DNA of 64,000 nt from Locusta migratoria (lineage: Eukaryota > Arthropoda > Insecta > Orthoptera > Acrididae): NCBI GenBank assembly GCA_026315105.1, contig CM048755.1, positions 761,193,301-761,257,300 of the forward strand, in the 5' to 3' direction. Made by a program: the position numbers and the translations under genes. This document shows positions 43,747-53,071 of the stretch, one piece after another; position 1 is the stretch's first letter; each line of letters begins with the position of its first letter. The notes below the pieces were generated by a model. It had not been told where the DNA came from, did not search any database, and worked only from the letters and a program-made list of their open reading frames with translations.

Positions 43747-43919
43747 CGTTACTGACTGCGGTCCTGACCTTCGCCGGTTCAATCCCGCCCATCGTCAAAA
43801 ATGTATTTCTTTGTAATTAACAATTCCAGAAGTTTCTACATCTTTCTTATGTTCACTTGTAAATTCTACTTGTTCCTTATGTTAACTGTTCCTCTAATTT
43901 CTGGTACATTCTGTCTGTG

Positions 43920-43927
43920 TATAAATA
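43920..43927 (+). promoter_or_regulatory. LTR TATA box (tataaata)
   Basis: Sits in the intact Gypsy LTR about 50 bp before the aataaa signal, with gcagagcactctgcccgag in the likely R region. The same box is present on the minus strand of the solo LTR (30502-30509). The truncated 5' LTR lacks it. Confidence 0.7.
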
Positions 43928-43975
43928 GCAGAGCACTCTGCCCGAGAGGCAGTGCTGCGTGGATGTTGAGTTCGT

Positions 43976-43981
43976 AATAAA
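43976..43981 (+). terminator. LTR polyadenylation signal (aataaa)
   Basis: aataaa downstream of the TATA box inside the 3' LTR, the usual arrangement for Gypsy LTRs. Confidence 0.65.
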
Positions 43982-44050
43982 CGTGCTTTCAGTATAAGTG
44001 CTGTGTTCAGTTGCCTTCGAAGTCAAGCCTGCTTCCATTGCAACGCGACA

Positions 44051-44936
44051 TATGCGAGTGAACTAAATTCTGGCTGTCACTGCTGCTTCCTCACTTTACA
44101 ATGGTTGCATGTCAGTAATGATCGATGAGATATTGTCAACAACAAATACAAATATTTTAAAGAAGGCACTCAAAAGTGTGGTTTCATCAACCACATGAAA
44201 CAACAGCAGACGGAATATCTAAAAAAAAAAAAAAACACACTGTAACTACTTAAAACCTTAGCGTTTTTGTATGCTGTGTACTTGAAGGAAATTGCAGGAT
44301 AGGTCATCTGTAGATTCACTCTTCTGGCAGCTAAGTGCCATTAGTACGGAATGTTGTGTGAGTACAACACACTGAGAACAAACAAGGCAAAACATTTGGT
44401 GTTCTTGCACGAAGTACTTGTCGTTTTTCAGTGCCTTTAAATGCTGAACACACTTTAGGCTTATTTCAGCAGCAAAAATTGTACAGGCAATACACACTAA
44501 ATACAATATATACTAAATACAGCACTTCAAGTTCAACAAGAACATACAATAGATAGACTACTCTCAAGTGTACTGACCACCAAAACCTTAGCGCTCGAGT
44601 TTACGCAGATTACCGCAAAGAGCGCTGTAGCTCGTGTGTCAGCCACTGTAACAACTAATAGTGCAGCTCGTCTCCGCTGCTCGCGCAAGCGCAGTAGCAC
44701 TCTCGGTTACGTATTGTCAGTCCTTCCATGCGAAATAATGAAATATTGAAATGTCCGTTTTAAGCTGAATTGAACCAGACACTGTTTTGAAACTCTTGGT
44801 TATTTACTTATGAAAATAAATTATACTGCGAATAAATTTCATTCCTATGTGCTTAAAAATAATTATCTTTGGAAAATTTAGGGGGTGGGGGATTTCAAGC
44901 CTTCTGACCTCCCCCCCCCCTCTGGGTACGGCCTTG
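44051..44936 (-). other. 5' end of the hAT element
   Basis: Lies between the Gypsy LTR and the hAT right end (ctgggtacggccttg). No transposase domain is readable. The minus frame 44506-44258 has several Cys but no clear zinc-finger spacing. Removing the 30366-44050 block joins this segment to the transposase in an open minus-strand frame near HSHIMDLSRMTH. Confidence 0.6.
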
Positions 44937-44944
44937 CTCTAGAC

Positions 44945-45161
44945 TTCTGATAACATGGCGGACGGTTCTTCAATTTGCTTCACTCTAGTTGCGATTTTGC
45001 CTCTCTATGGTAGTCTATCTCTTTGGTTACTATCATTTAGTGGATCGCTTATGGCTGCGTACCAAGCATGGAGCCAATGTTTGCCAAACACTTTGCGATT
45101 GTACCTTGTTATAATACACCAACGCATACACAAAAGCGAAGTTTACACGATTCCAAGGAAA
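44945..45161. other. Flank of the hAT element, unassigned
   Basis: Sequence that was contiguous with 28026 before hAT insertion. A short frame begins atggcggacggttcttc at 44955 but shows no family. Confidence 0.45.
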
Positions 45162-45361
45162 AAAATTGTTCAAACATTTGTTACGCTTAAGGGACTTAAC
45201 TGCGGGGTCATCAGTCCCTAAACTTACAAACTACTTATGAACTACTTACGAACTAGGACGGCACAAATATCCATGCCCGAGGGGGGATTCGAACCCCCGA
45301 CCTTAGTGTCCGTGCAGACCGTGACTGAAGCGCCTCAGTCCCCTCGGCCACCGCGGCCGGC
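45162..45361 (-). repeat. tRNA-derived SINE, antisense, near full length
   Basis: Antisense main-family copy ending in gccaccgcggccggc, with reversed B-box gggggattcgaacccccg. Directly followed by a partial second copy. Confidence 0.88.
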
Positions 45362-45471
45362 TAGAGTAAAGACGACACAAACATCCATGCCCGAGAGGGG
45401 ATTCGAACACCCGACGAAAACGGCTTAGCGCATCGGAGCATAGCGCCTCAACGCCCTCGGCCACTCTTCAT
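45362..45471 (-). repeat. Partial tRNA-derived SINE, antisense
   Basis: Starts within the SINE body (agagtaaagacgacacaaac) and ends ccctcggccactc. The 3' part is replaced by the neighbouring copy. Looks like one SINE inserted into or recombined with another. Confidence 0.8.
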
Positions 45472-46140
45472 TAAGGTAACTAGCAGTTGTGACGACAGGA
45501 AAATGGTACGTGTTTCTGAATTAAAATAGTTGCCGAGTCACAGATGTGCGATTGCCAGTCAACAACAAACTGTACCGCATCGAAACCGTCTCTGAAGACG
45601 CGCTTTATACTACAGAATCGTCGTACTGACACGTCATGGTTGCTATATAAGAAGGACTGGGCCCGCTTGATACATAAGTAGGTTCCGCTCACCGACGTTA
45701 GCGGATGCCACATGACAACATGCTGGCGGAGACAATGCGGCTGCAGGCTAGAAAGTGACCAGTAAAGGACGAGAAAACCGTTACATTTTCCCTCCATGCC
45801 GCACAACCGTCAGTGACAACTCGCCTCCGTCTTGTCAGCGCGCCCTACCTGACTGACGATGTATTAGGAACTTCATGTCCCACTCACTCTTGGAACCCTT
45901 TTTGCAGCACACATTAAGTGCTACATTCAGAGGTTTTACCTCCCATATGTGTTCACTTATTACAGTTTTTCGAGGTTAAGTAAGCAACTGTTAAACACAG
46001 GCTACAATAATGCAAACTTGTTCCATCAAAAGTCTTAACAGGTCATCAATGAAGTAAATAGGCCAGGAGTACACTATACTCAGGAAGCGGCTACACGGGT
46101 AGCGGGGGCTGTGTGGCGTGGACTGGGCGGTTTTTTTTTT
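45472..46140. other. Unassigned DNA
   Basis: No gene recognised. The minus 108-codon frame (45806-45480) has no family signature. Confidence 0.4.
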
Positions 46141-46379
46141 ACGTTAGAGGGCCTCGGGAATATACAAAATGGGTTTCCGTCTCAAAGGAGGCAGATCAGA
46201 CACAGGAAGAAAGCAGATCTAAGAACCATTGGTGTAACAGTTGTAAATTGTCGTAGGTGTACTGAGAAAGATCCAGAGCTCCAAGCGCTGATAGAAAGTA
46301 CTGAGGCACAAAACGTTATAGGTTCTGAAAGATAAGTTTGGCCGAAATTTTTTCAAAGAGCCAAATGGTCTTCAGAAAG

Positions 46380-47264
46380 GAAAGAAAAAATAAAAAAGGG
46401 GGTGGCGTTGTTATTGCTGTTACAAACGGTTTATCCTGCAGCGAAATTGAGGCAGATACTTCTGTTAGTTGGTATGGGTAGAAGTTACACCTGACAACCG
46501 GAATAAATTAATAACTGGATCTTTTTATCGGCCCCCTGACTCAGACGATGCAGTTGCCGAAATGTTCAAAGAAAGCTTGAATCACATTTCAAACAGGTAC
46601 CCGAAGCACCCGAAGCATACTGTTATAATCAGTGGCGACTTTAATTTACCCTCGATATGTTGGCATAAATACGTATTCAAAACCGGCGGCAAATATAAAA
46701 CATCGTCCGAACTAGTTCTTAATGCTTTTTCTGAAAACTACTTCGAACAGTTAGTTCATGAACCCACTAGAATAGTAAGTTCAAATTTTCAAATGTTTGT
46801 TAAGCTTAAGGGACTTAACTACGGGGTCATCAGTCCCTAAACTTACAAACTACTTATGAACTACTTACGAACTTGGACGGCACAAATATCCATGCCCGAG
46901 GGGGGATTCGAACCGCCGACCGTAGTGGCAGAATAGTAAGTGGTTGCGAAAATAGCCTTATCTCCTAGCAACGAATAATCCTGAGCTAGTAAAGAGCATC
47001 AAAACAGATACAGGGATTAGCGAACATAGAGATGTAGTAGCGACACTGAATGTCGAAATGCCCAAATGCACCAAAAATAAACGAAAAATATATCTATTCA
47101 ATAAAGCAGATAAAACGTCGCTTCACGCTTTCCTGAGTGATAGTCTCCAGTCTTTCAAAACTGAAAATACGAGTGTGGATCAGTTGTGGCTTACTTTCAA
47201 AGACATAATATCAGTAGCAATCGACAGATTTATACCAAATAAATTAATAAAAAAGGGGGGCTGA
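46380..47264 (+). pseudogene. CR1-like endonuclease, interrupted by a SINE
   Basis: Endonuclease relic: ITGSFYRPPDSDDAVAEMF, HTVIISGDFNLPSICWHKY (GDFN catalytic block), TSSELVLNAFSENYFEQLVH and EPTRIVS, then the SINE. The continuation GCENSLIS ends in stops, and the SDH motif is changed to ISEHRDVVATLNV. The linker MPKCTKNKRKIYLFNKADKT through AIDRFIPNKLIKK runs to 47264. Stops upstream of 46469 break the N-terminal part. Confidence 0.82.
46781..46929 (-). repeat. tRNA-derived SINE, antisense, with target duplication
   Basis: Inserted into the CR1-like endonuclease. The perfect 12-bp duplication agaatagtaagt lies at 46769-46780 and 46930-46941. The head is truncated after the B-box region. 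Confidence 0.92.
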
Positions 47265-47935
47265 CCCCCGTGGTTCACAAAACAGGTCAGATCACTGTTA
47301 CAGAAGCAAAGGAAAACGCATGCAAAATTTAAAAAGACACAAATCCACAAGACTGGCTATCTTTTACTGAAACTCGCAACCTAGCGCGGACTTCATTGCG
47401 ACAAGCCTATAGTAGTTAACAACGAAATCCTGTCTCGTAAACTTGCAGAAAATCCAAAGAAATTCTGGTCATATGTGAAGTACACTAGTGGCAAATCACA
47501 AACAATACCGTCACTACGCGATAGCAATGGTAATACTACCGACGACAGTACTGCTAAGGCAGAATTACTAAATATAGCTTTCCGAAATTTGTTCACCAAA
47601 GATGACGAAGTAAACACTCCAAAATCGAACCAAGAACACCTGCCAGCATGCGACACTTAGAAGTAGATTTTCTTAGAGTAGTAAAACAGCTTAAGTCACT
47701 AAACAAAAAAAATCTCCCGAGCCAGATTGTATACCAACTAGATTCCTCTCAGAGTATGCTGATGCAATAGCTCCATACTTAGCTATGATTTATAATCGAT
47801 CACTCAGTGAAAGATCCATACTCAATGACTGGAAAGTTGCCAAAGTTACTACAATATTCAAGAAAGGCAATGGGAGTGATCCCCAAAATTACAGGCCCAT
47901 CTCATTGACGTCGATTTGCAGTAGGATTTTGGAAA
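47265..47935 (+). pseudogene. CR1-like RT, N-terminal part
   Basis: Frames 47475-47660 and onward encode the linker (NPKKFWSYVKYTSGKSQTIP) and RT fingers: LPEPDCIPTRF is readable with an altered SPGPDG motif, then YADAIAPYLAMIYNRSL, LNDWKVAKVTTIFKKGN, DPQNYRPISLTSICSRILEK. The RTE element begins directly after ILEK at about 47935. Stop and frame changes at 47660 and about 47710. Confidence 0.82.
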
Positions 47936-48664
47936 AAGGAAATGGATAGGTTGAAGTTAGATATACTGGGGATTAGTGAAGTTCGGTGGCAGGATGAACA
48001 GGATTTCTGATCAGGTGAGTACAGGATTATAAATACAAAATCAATTGGGGGTATCACAGGAGTAGGATTGATAATGAATAAGAAAATAGGAATGCGGGTA
48101 AACTACTATGACCAGCACAGTGATCGCATTATCATTGTCAAGATAGATACGAAGCCAACACCGACAACAGTAGTACAGGTTTATATGCCAACTAGCTCTG
48201 CCGATGATGAGGAAATCGAAGAAATATATGAGGAGCTAAAGGAAATTATTCAGACAATTAAGGGAGAGGAAAACTTAATTGTTATGGGAGACTGGAATTC
48301 GGTAGTAGGACAAGGAAGGGAAGGGAAGATAGTAGGTGAATATGGTCTGGGCAAAAGGAATGAAAGAGGAAGCCGCCTGGTAGAATTTTGCACAGAACAT
48401 AATTTAGTTATAACAAACACCTGGTCCAAGAGTCACAAAAGAAGGTTGTATACGTGGAAGAGACCAGGAGACACCGGGAGATACCAGATAGATTTTATAA
48501 TGGTAAGACATAGATTTCGGAACCAGGTTTTACAGTGTAAGACATACCCAGGGGCAGATATAGACTCTGACCATAACTTGTTAGTTATGAACTGTAGGCG
48601 GAAACTAAAGAAACTTCAAAAAGGTAGGAAAATAAGGAGATGGGACCTGGATAAATTGAAGGAA
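47936..48664 (+). pseudogene. RTE endonuclease
   Basis: APE-type endonuclease missing its N-terminus: MDRLKLDILGISEVRWQDEQ (catalytic Glu in SE), a stop at about 48008, GGITGVGLIMNKKIGMRVNY, VVQVYMPTSSADDEEIEEIY, LIVMGDWNSVVGQGREGKIV (GDWN block), RLYTWKRPGDTGRYQIDFIM and DIDSDHNLLVMNCR (SDH motif). The open frame 48068-48718 covers most of it; its last 17 residues or so are read from the inserted LTR-like DNA. Apart from the early stop and missing start, the catalytic residues are present. Confidence 0.88.
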
Positions 48665-48669
48665 CCTGA

Positions 48670-49151
48670 TTTTGTATGCCAGCCTCGTCGCCGCTTTTGT
48701 GTCTCGTTTCCGTCGTAGGTGTCGGTGGCCGAGTGGAAATACCGACACAGGAATAAGGAAGCACGCTTGTGCAGGTACGGAGGTGAGCAGCCAGTGGGAC
48801 AGCAGAACATAGAAACACTAGGGTAAATTAGAACGAGATATATATTGGACAGAATGTATACAATACTTAACTTTTACACAGCTTAGTACTGCAGAATGCT
48901 GATACGTAGTTGAGCTAGAGTTCTGCCTAGTGCCTGTCCGATAGCCAAGTCTTCGCTGGTGCCTGTCTGATTCCCAAGTGTTAGCTGGTTCCTATCTCAG
49001 TCCCAAGTGAACGATGTCGTTCAGTGGTGGCCACAAACGGAGTTCTAGCAGAGGGCGCTCGTGGCTGACGTCGTAAGAACGCCGCGCCGTGCGTGCATGG
49101 CGGCGCGCGGCGAAAGTAGGTGGCGCGCACTTTGGACTTACGCGACACCAC
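48670..49151 (-). mobile_element. 482-bp LTR-like insertion in the RTE
   Basis: Interrupts the RTE between LDKLKEP and EVLKNIRG. Flanked by acctga at 48664-48669 and 49152-49157, a 5-6-bp target duplication. On the minus strand it begins tgtggtgtcgcg, contains aatatatatctc near 48835 and has no coding frame. Length, short duplication and composition suggest a solo LTR, but the end does not show a clean CA. Confidence 0.65.
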
Positions 49152-49157
49152 ACCTGA

Positions 49158-51218
49158 AGTTCTTAAGAATATCAGAGGGAGCTTTAAGGCAACAATTGAC
49201 AGAAACAGGAGAAAATAAAACAGTAGAGGAGGAATGGGTAAAATTGAGAGATGATGTAGTGAAGGTAGCAGAGGACAAAATAGGTAGGAAGGCAAGACCT
49301 ACAAAAAATCCTTGGATATCACAGGAGATACTAAATTTAATCGATGAAAGGAGAAAATATAAAAATGCAGCAAATGAAACAGGCAAAATGGAGTACAGAC
49401 GACTAAGAAATGAGATTGACAGGAAGTGCAAAATGGCTAAGCAGGAGTGGCTAGAAGGCAGATGCAAAGATGTAGAAGAATGTATAAATAGGGGAAAAAT
49501 AAATACAGCCTACAGGAAAATAAAAGAAACATTTGGAGATAAGAAAAACAGCTCTATGAATATCAAGGACACTGATGGAAAACCATTTCTCAGCAAAGAA
49601 GGGAAAGCTGAAAGGTGGAAAGAGTATATAGAGGGGCTCTACAAAGGAAATGAACTTCGAGACAATATTGTAGGAAGGGAAGAGGATGCTGATGAAGGTG
49701 GAATAGGAGATACTGTACTGAGAGAAGAATTTGACACAGCCCTGAAGGATCTAAGTCGAAACAAGGCCCCTGGAGTAGATGATATTCCCTCAGAGCTACT
49801 GAAGTCTCTGGGAGAACCAGCCATGACAAACCTGTTTCACGTGGTGTGTAAGATGTATGAGACAGGCGAAGTACCCTCAGACTTTAAGAAAAATGTTATA
49901 ATCCCCATTCCAAAGAAAGCAGGTGCAGACAGGTGTGAAAACTACAGAACCATCAGATTAATAAGTCATGGTTGCAAAATATTAACACGAATTATATACA
50001 GAAGGATGGAAAAGCTGGTAGAAGCCGATCTCGGGGAAGATCAGTTTGGGTTCAGGAGAAATGTAGGAACACGGGAGGCAATACTCAATTTACGGCTTAT
50101 CCTAGAAGATAGATTAAGGAAAGGCAAACCTACATTTCTAGCTTTTGTAGATTTGGAGAAGGCTTTTGACAATGTTGATTGGAATAAACTCTTTCAAGTT
50201 CTGAAGCAAGCAGGAGTAAAATATAGGGAGCGTAAGGTTATTTACAACTTATACAAAAACCAGACAGCGGTTGTCAGAGTTGAAGGGCATGAAAGGGATG
50301 CAGTGGTTGGAAAGGGAGTGAGACAGGGTTGTAGCCTTTCCCCACTGTTGTTCAATTTGTACATTGAGCAAGCTATAAAGGAAAGCAAGGAGAAATTTGG
50401 TGAAGGAATTAAAGTTCAGGGTGAAGAATTAAAAACATTGCGTTTTGCCGACGACATAGTAATTCCGTCAGATACAGCAAAGGACCTGGAAGAGCAATTG
50501 AACGGAATGGACAGTGTGCTGAAAGGTGCATATAAGATGAACATTAACAAGAGCAAAACTAGGGTAATGGAGTGCAGCGTAAGAAAATCAGGTGATGCTG
50601 AAGGAATTATATTGGGAAACGAAGCAATAAAGGAGGTAGATGAGTTTTGTTATTTGGGCAGTATGATAACTAATGATGGTCGAAGTACAGAGGATATAAA
50701 ATGCAGAATGGCAATGGGTAGAAAAGCGTTCTTGAAAAAGAGAAATTTGTTAACATCGAATATTGATTTAAGCCTAAGGAAGTCCTTTCTGAAGGCATTT
50801 GTATGGACTGTTGCCTTGTATGGGAGTGAGACATGGATGATAAACAGTGCGGACAGGAAGAGGATTGAGGCTTTTGAAATATGGTGCTTCAAAAGAATGC
50901 TGAAGATTAGGTGGGTGGATCGCGTAACTTATGAGGAGGTACTGAACAGAATTGGGGAGAAAAGCAATTTCTGGCATACCTTGACTAAAAGAAGGAATAG
51001 ATTGGTAGGACACATTATTAGATATCAAGGAATTGTGAATTTAGCGTTGGAGGGAAGTGTGTGGGGAAAAAACCGCAGAGGAAGACCAAGAGATGGATAC
51101 AGTAAGCAGATTCAGACAGATGTAGGTTGCCATTCTTATGTGGAGATGAAGAGGCTTGCTCAGGATAGGGTATTGTGGAGAGCTGCATCAAACCAGTCTC
51201 CGGACCGAAGACCACAAC
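49158..51218 (+). pseudogene. RTE reverse transcriptase, nearly intact
   Basis: The open frame runs 49061-51253 (730 codons), but its first ~35 residues come from the LTR-like insert and the next ~20 are out of phase. The family frame (EVLKNIRGSFKATIDRN) joins it near 49210 by a one-base shift. From there it is uninterrupted: NPWISQEILNLIDERRKYKN, NKAPGVDDIPSELLKSLGE, FKKNVIIPIPKKAGADRCEN, DQFGFRRNVGTREAILNLRL, motif A FLAFVDLEKAFDNVDWNKLF, KGVRQGCSLSPLLFNLYIE, palm box RFADDIVIPSD, NINKSKTRVMECSV, FCYLGSMITNDGRSTEDIKC and C-terminal GRPRDGYSKQIQTDVGC. All catalytic residues are visible. Confidence 0.9.
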
Positions 51219-51226
51219 AACAACAT

Positions 51227-52608
51227 ACTATCTCGAAGAGAACGACCTATTAACCAATAGTCAACACGGATTCAAAAAGTATCGCTCTTGCGAAACACAG
51301 CTTGCCCTTTATTCACATGAAGTGATAAGTGCCAACGACAAGTGATCTCAAATCGATTCCATATTTCTGGATTTCCGGAAGGCTTTTGACACTGTACCCC
51401 ACAGGCGGCTTCTAATGAAATTGCGTGCTTATGGAATATCTCTCCAATTGTGCGATTGGAACTTTGGAGTTTAACGTCCCTTCGACAGCGTGATCATTAG
51501 AGACGGTGCTTCCACTCGGAACGTATGGGTAAGAATGTGGAAGGAATTCGGCCGTGCCCTTTCGAGGGAACCATCCCGGCATTTGCCAGGAGTGATTTAG
51601 GAAAATCATGGAAAACCTACATCAGGGTGGTCGGAGGTGGATTTGAACCGCCATCCTTCCGAATACGAGTCTAGTGTGTTACCACTGCGCCACCTCGCTC
51701 GGTTTGTGCAATTGGATTCACGATAACCTATCAGAAAGGACACAGTTCGTTGTAATTGACGGTAAGTCATCGAGTAAACAGAAGTGATATCTGGCGTTCC
51801 CCAGGGAAGCGTTATAGGTCCTCTACTCTTCCTTTTGTTTATAAACGATTTAGGAGACAATCTGAATAGCTCTCTTAGACTGTTCGCGGATGATGCTGTC
51901 GTTTATCGGTTAGTGAAGTCAACAGAGGATCAAAAACAACCGCAAAGCGATTTAGACAAAATTTCTATATGGTACAAAAATTGGCAATTGACACTAAATA
52001 AAGAAAAGTGTGAAGTAATACACATGACCACTAAAAGATATACGCTGAACTTCAATTACGCGATAAATCAGTCAAACCTTAAGGTCGTAAATTCTACCAA
52101 ATACCTAGGAGTTACAATTAGGAACAACTTTGACTGGAGAGAACACATAGAAAATATTGTGGGGAAGGCGAACCAAGGATTACGTTTCGTTGGAAGAACG
52201 CTTCGAAGATGCACCAGCTCCACCAAAGACACTGCCTACATCACACTTGTGCGTCCTCACCTGGAGTACTGTTGCCCCTTGTGGGACCCTCACCAGGTGG
52301 GACTGACAGAAGATATTGCGAATGTTCAGAGAAGGGCAGCTCGTTCTGTTTTATCACGTTACAAGGGGGAAAGGGTCACGGAAATGTTGCACGAATTGGG
52401 GTGGAAATCATTAAAAGAAAGAAGTGATCTGTTCGCAAAGTTTCAATCACCGACTTTTACTTCTGAATGTGAAAATATTTTGCTAGCACTCGCCTACTTA
52501 GGGAGATATGAGCATCCCAATAAAATAAGAGAAATCAGATCGGAACAGTTTAAGAGTTCTTTCTTCCTGTTCGCTATTAGAGAATGGAACAGTAGAGAAA
52601 AGTTATGA
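51227..52608 (+). pseudogene. CR1-like RT, C-terminal part
   Basis: Continues the CR1-like RT after the RTE: YYLEENDLLTNSQHGFKKYR, SCETQLALYSHEVISANDK, a stop, FLDFRKAFDTVPHRRLLMKL (motif A), RAYGISLQLCDW and the SINE. Then the open frame 51784-52608: ISGVPQGSVIGPLLFLLFIN, RLFADDAVVYRLVKSTED (palm box), NKEKCEVIHMTTKRYTLNF, NSTKYLGVTIRNNFDWREHI and IREWNSREKL before the stop. The ATG of that frame is an internal methionine. The 52 kb part is cleaner than the 18 kb copy. Confidence 0.88.
51461..51703 (-). repeat. Second-family tRNA-derived SINE, with target duplication
   Basis: Antisense copy: ggagtttaacgtcccttcg at the reversed 3' side, then ggaaccatcccggcatttgc, and a reversed tRNA-like head (ggatttgaaccgccatcc, accactgcgccacctcgctc). 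The duplication ttgtgcgattgga (51448-51460) and ttgtgcaattgga (51704-51716) has one mismatch. Confidence 0.9.
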
Positions 52609-52890
52609 AAGTGGTTAATGAACCCTCTGCCAGGCACTTAAATGTGATTTGCAGAGTATCTATGTAGAAGAAGTATACAGATAAGAAAGTCTCCGGAGAT
52701 AGACGGCTGCTGTTTTACACCGATCTTCTGTTGCGAAGTGTAAATTTCTAGAGCTTGTATTTTTGATGAATTATCGTGCTGGACAGTGTTAAGCTTGGAT
52801 TACGGATGACTGATAAAGGAGACATGAGGAACATGGGAGGACAGAATATAGCTCACTGCCAGACAGTACCGTGACTAACATGAGGCAACA

Positions 52891-53060
52891 AAAATGTTCA
52901 AATGTTTGTATAGCTTATGGGACTTAACTACGGGGTTATCAGTCCCTAAACTTACAAACTACTTATGAACTACTTACGAACTAGGACGGCACAAATATCC
53001 ATGCCCGAAGGGGGATTCGAACCCCCGACCGTAGTGGCCGTGCAGACCGTGACTGGAGCG
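52891..53060 (-). repeat. tRNA-derived SINE, antisense, with target duplication
   Basis: Main family. The perfect 11-bp duplication atgaggcaaca lies at 52880-52890 and 53061-53071. Reversed B-box gggggattcgaacccccg. Confidence 0.92.
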
Positions 53061-53071
53061 ATGAGGCAACA

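Larger units (their letters stand above)
40926..44050 (+). mobile_element. Gypsy LTR retrotransposon, internally deleted
   Basis: Plus-strand element with a truncated 5' LTR (40926-41132), pol remnants (41136-43744) and a 3' LTR (43713-44050). gag is missing: the sequence jumps from inside the LTR to the end of the protease/pre-RT region. The RT palm is also deleted. No env frame. Its 3' LTR abuts hAT sequence at 44051. Confidence 0.9.
43713..44050 (+). repeat. Gypsy 3' LTR with tRNA-like start
   Basis: Starts tgtacaccgactgcc, ends caacgcgaca. Carries a tRNA-like stretch at about 43724-43795 (A-box-like tggcgcaggggatagcg, B-box-like ccggttcaatcccg), a TATA box at 43920-43927 and a polyadenylation signal at 43976-43981. 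Confidence 0.9.
28035..44936 (-). mobile_element. hAT transposon (ZMYM1/DUF4371-type) with nested insertions
   Basis: The left end caaggccatacacag (28035-28049) pairs with the right end ctgggtacggccttg (44922-44936) as short inverted repeats. Both are flanked by the perfect 8-bp duplication ctctagac (28027-28034, 44937-44944), the length expected for hAT. The minus-strand transposase relic lies at 28440-30365 and the 5' untranslated end at 44051-44936. Everything between 30366 and 44050 is later insertion: LTR, R1/LOA LINE, Penelope pair with MITE, Gypsy. Without these and the SINE at 28762-28929 the element would be about 3.2 kb. Confidence 0.8.
47936..51226 (+). mobile_element. RTE-type LINE inserted in the CR1-like LINE
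   Basis: Best RTE copy of the window. Endonuclease 47936-48664, an LTR-like insertion 48670-49151, RT 49158-51218 and the tail cagtctccggaccgaag followed by CAA repeats. The 5' end is truncated inside the endonuclease. No clear target duplication at the joints. Confidence 0.88.
46145..52678 (+). mobile_element. CR1-like LINE containing nested SINEs and RTE
   Basis: Plus-strand LINE whose own sequence is 46145-46780, 46930-47935, 51227-51460 and 51704-52678. It carries endonuclease, RT and a 3' end identical in type to that of the 18 kb fragment (aatgtgatttgcagagtatc, then tctatgtagaagaag). Nested in it are a SINE (46781-46929), an RTE LINE (47936-51226) and a SINE of the second family (51461-51703). 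Confidence 0.88.

Noticed and set aside
40926..44050. Endogenous retrovirus with env
   Set aside because: The integrase stop lies in the 3' LTR and no env frame exists; it is a Gypsy retrotransposon with gag and RT-palm deletions.
45480..45806. 108-codon minus-strand frame as a gene
   Set aside because: No domain, no start context and no homologous block recognised; flanked by SINE pieces.
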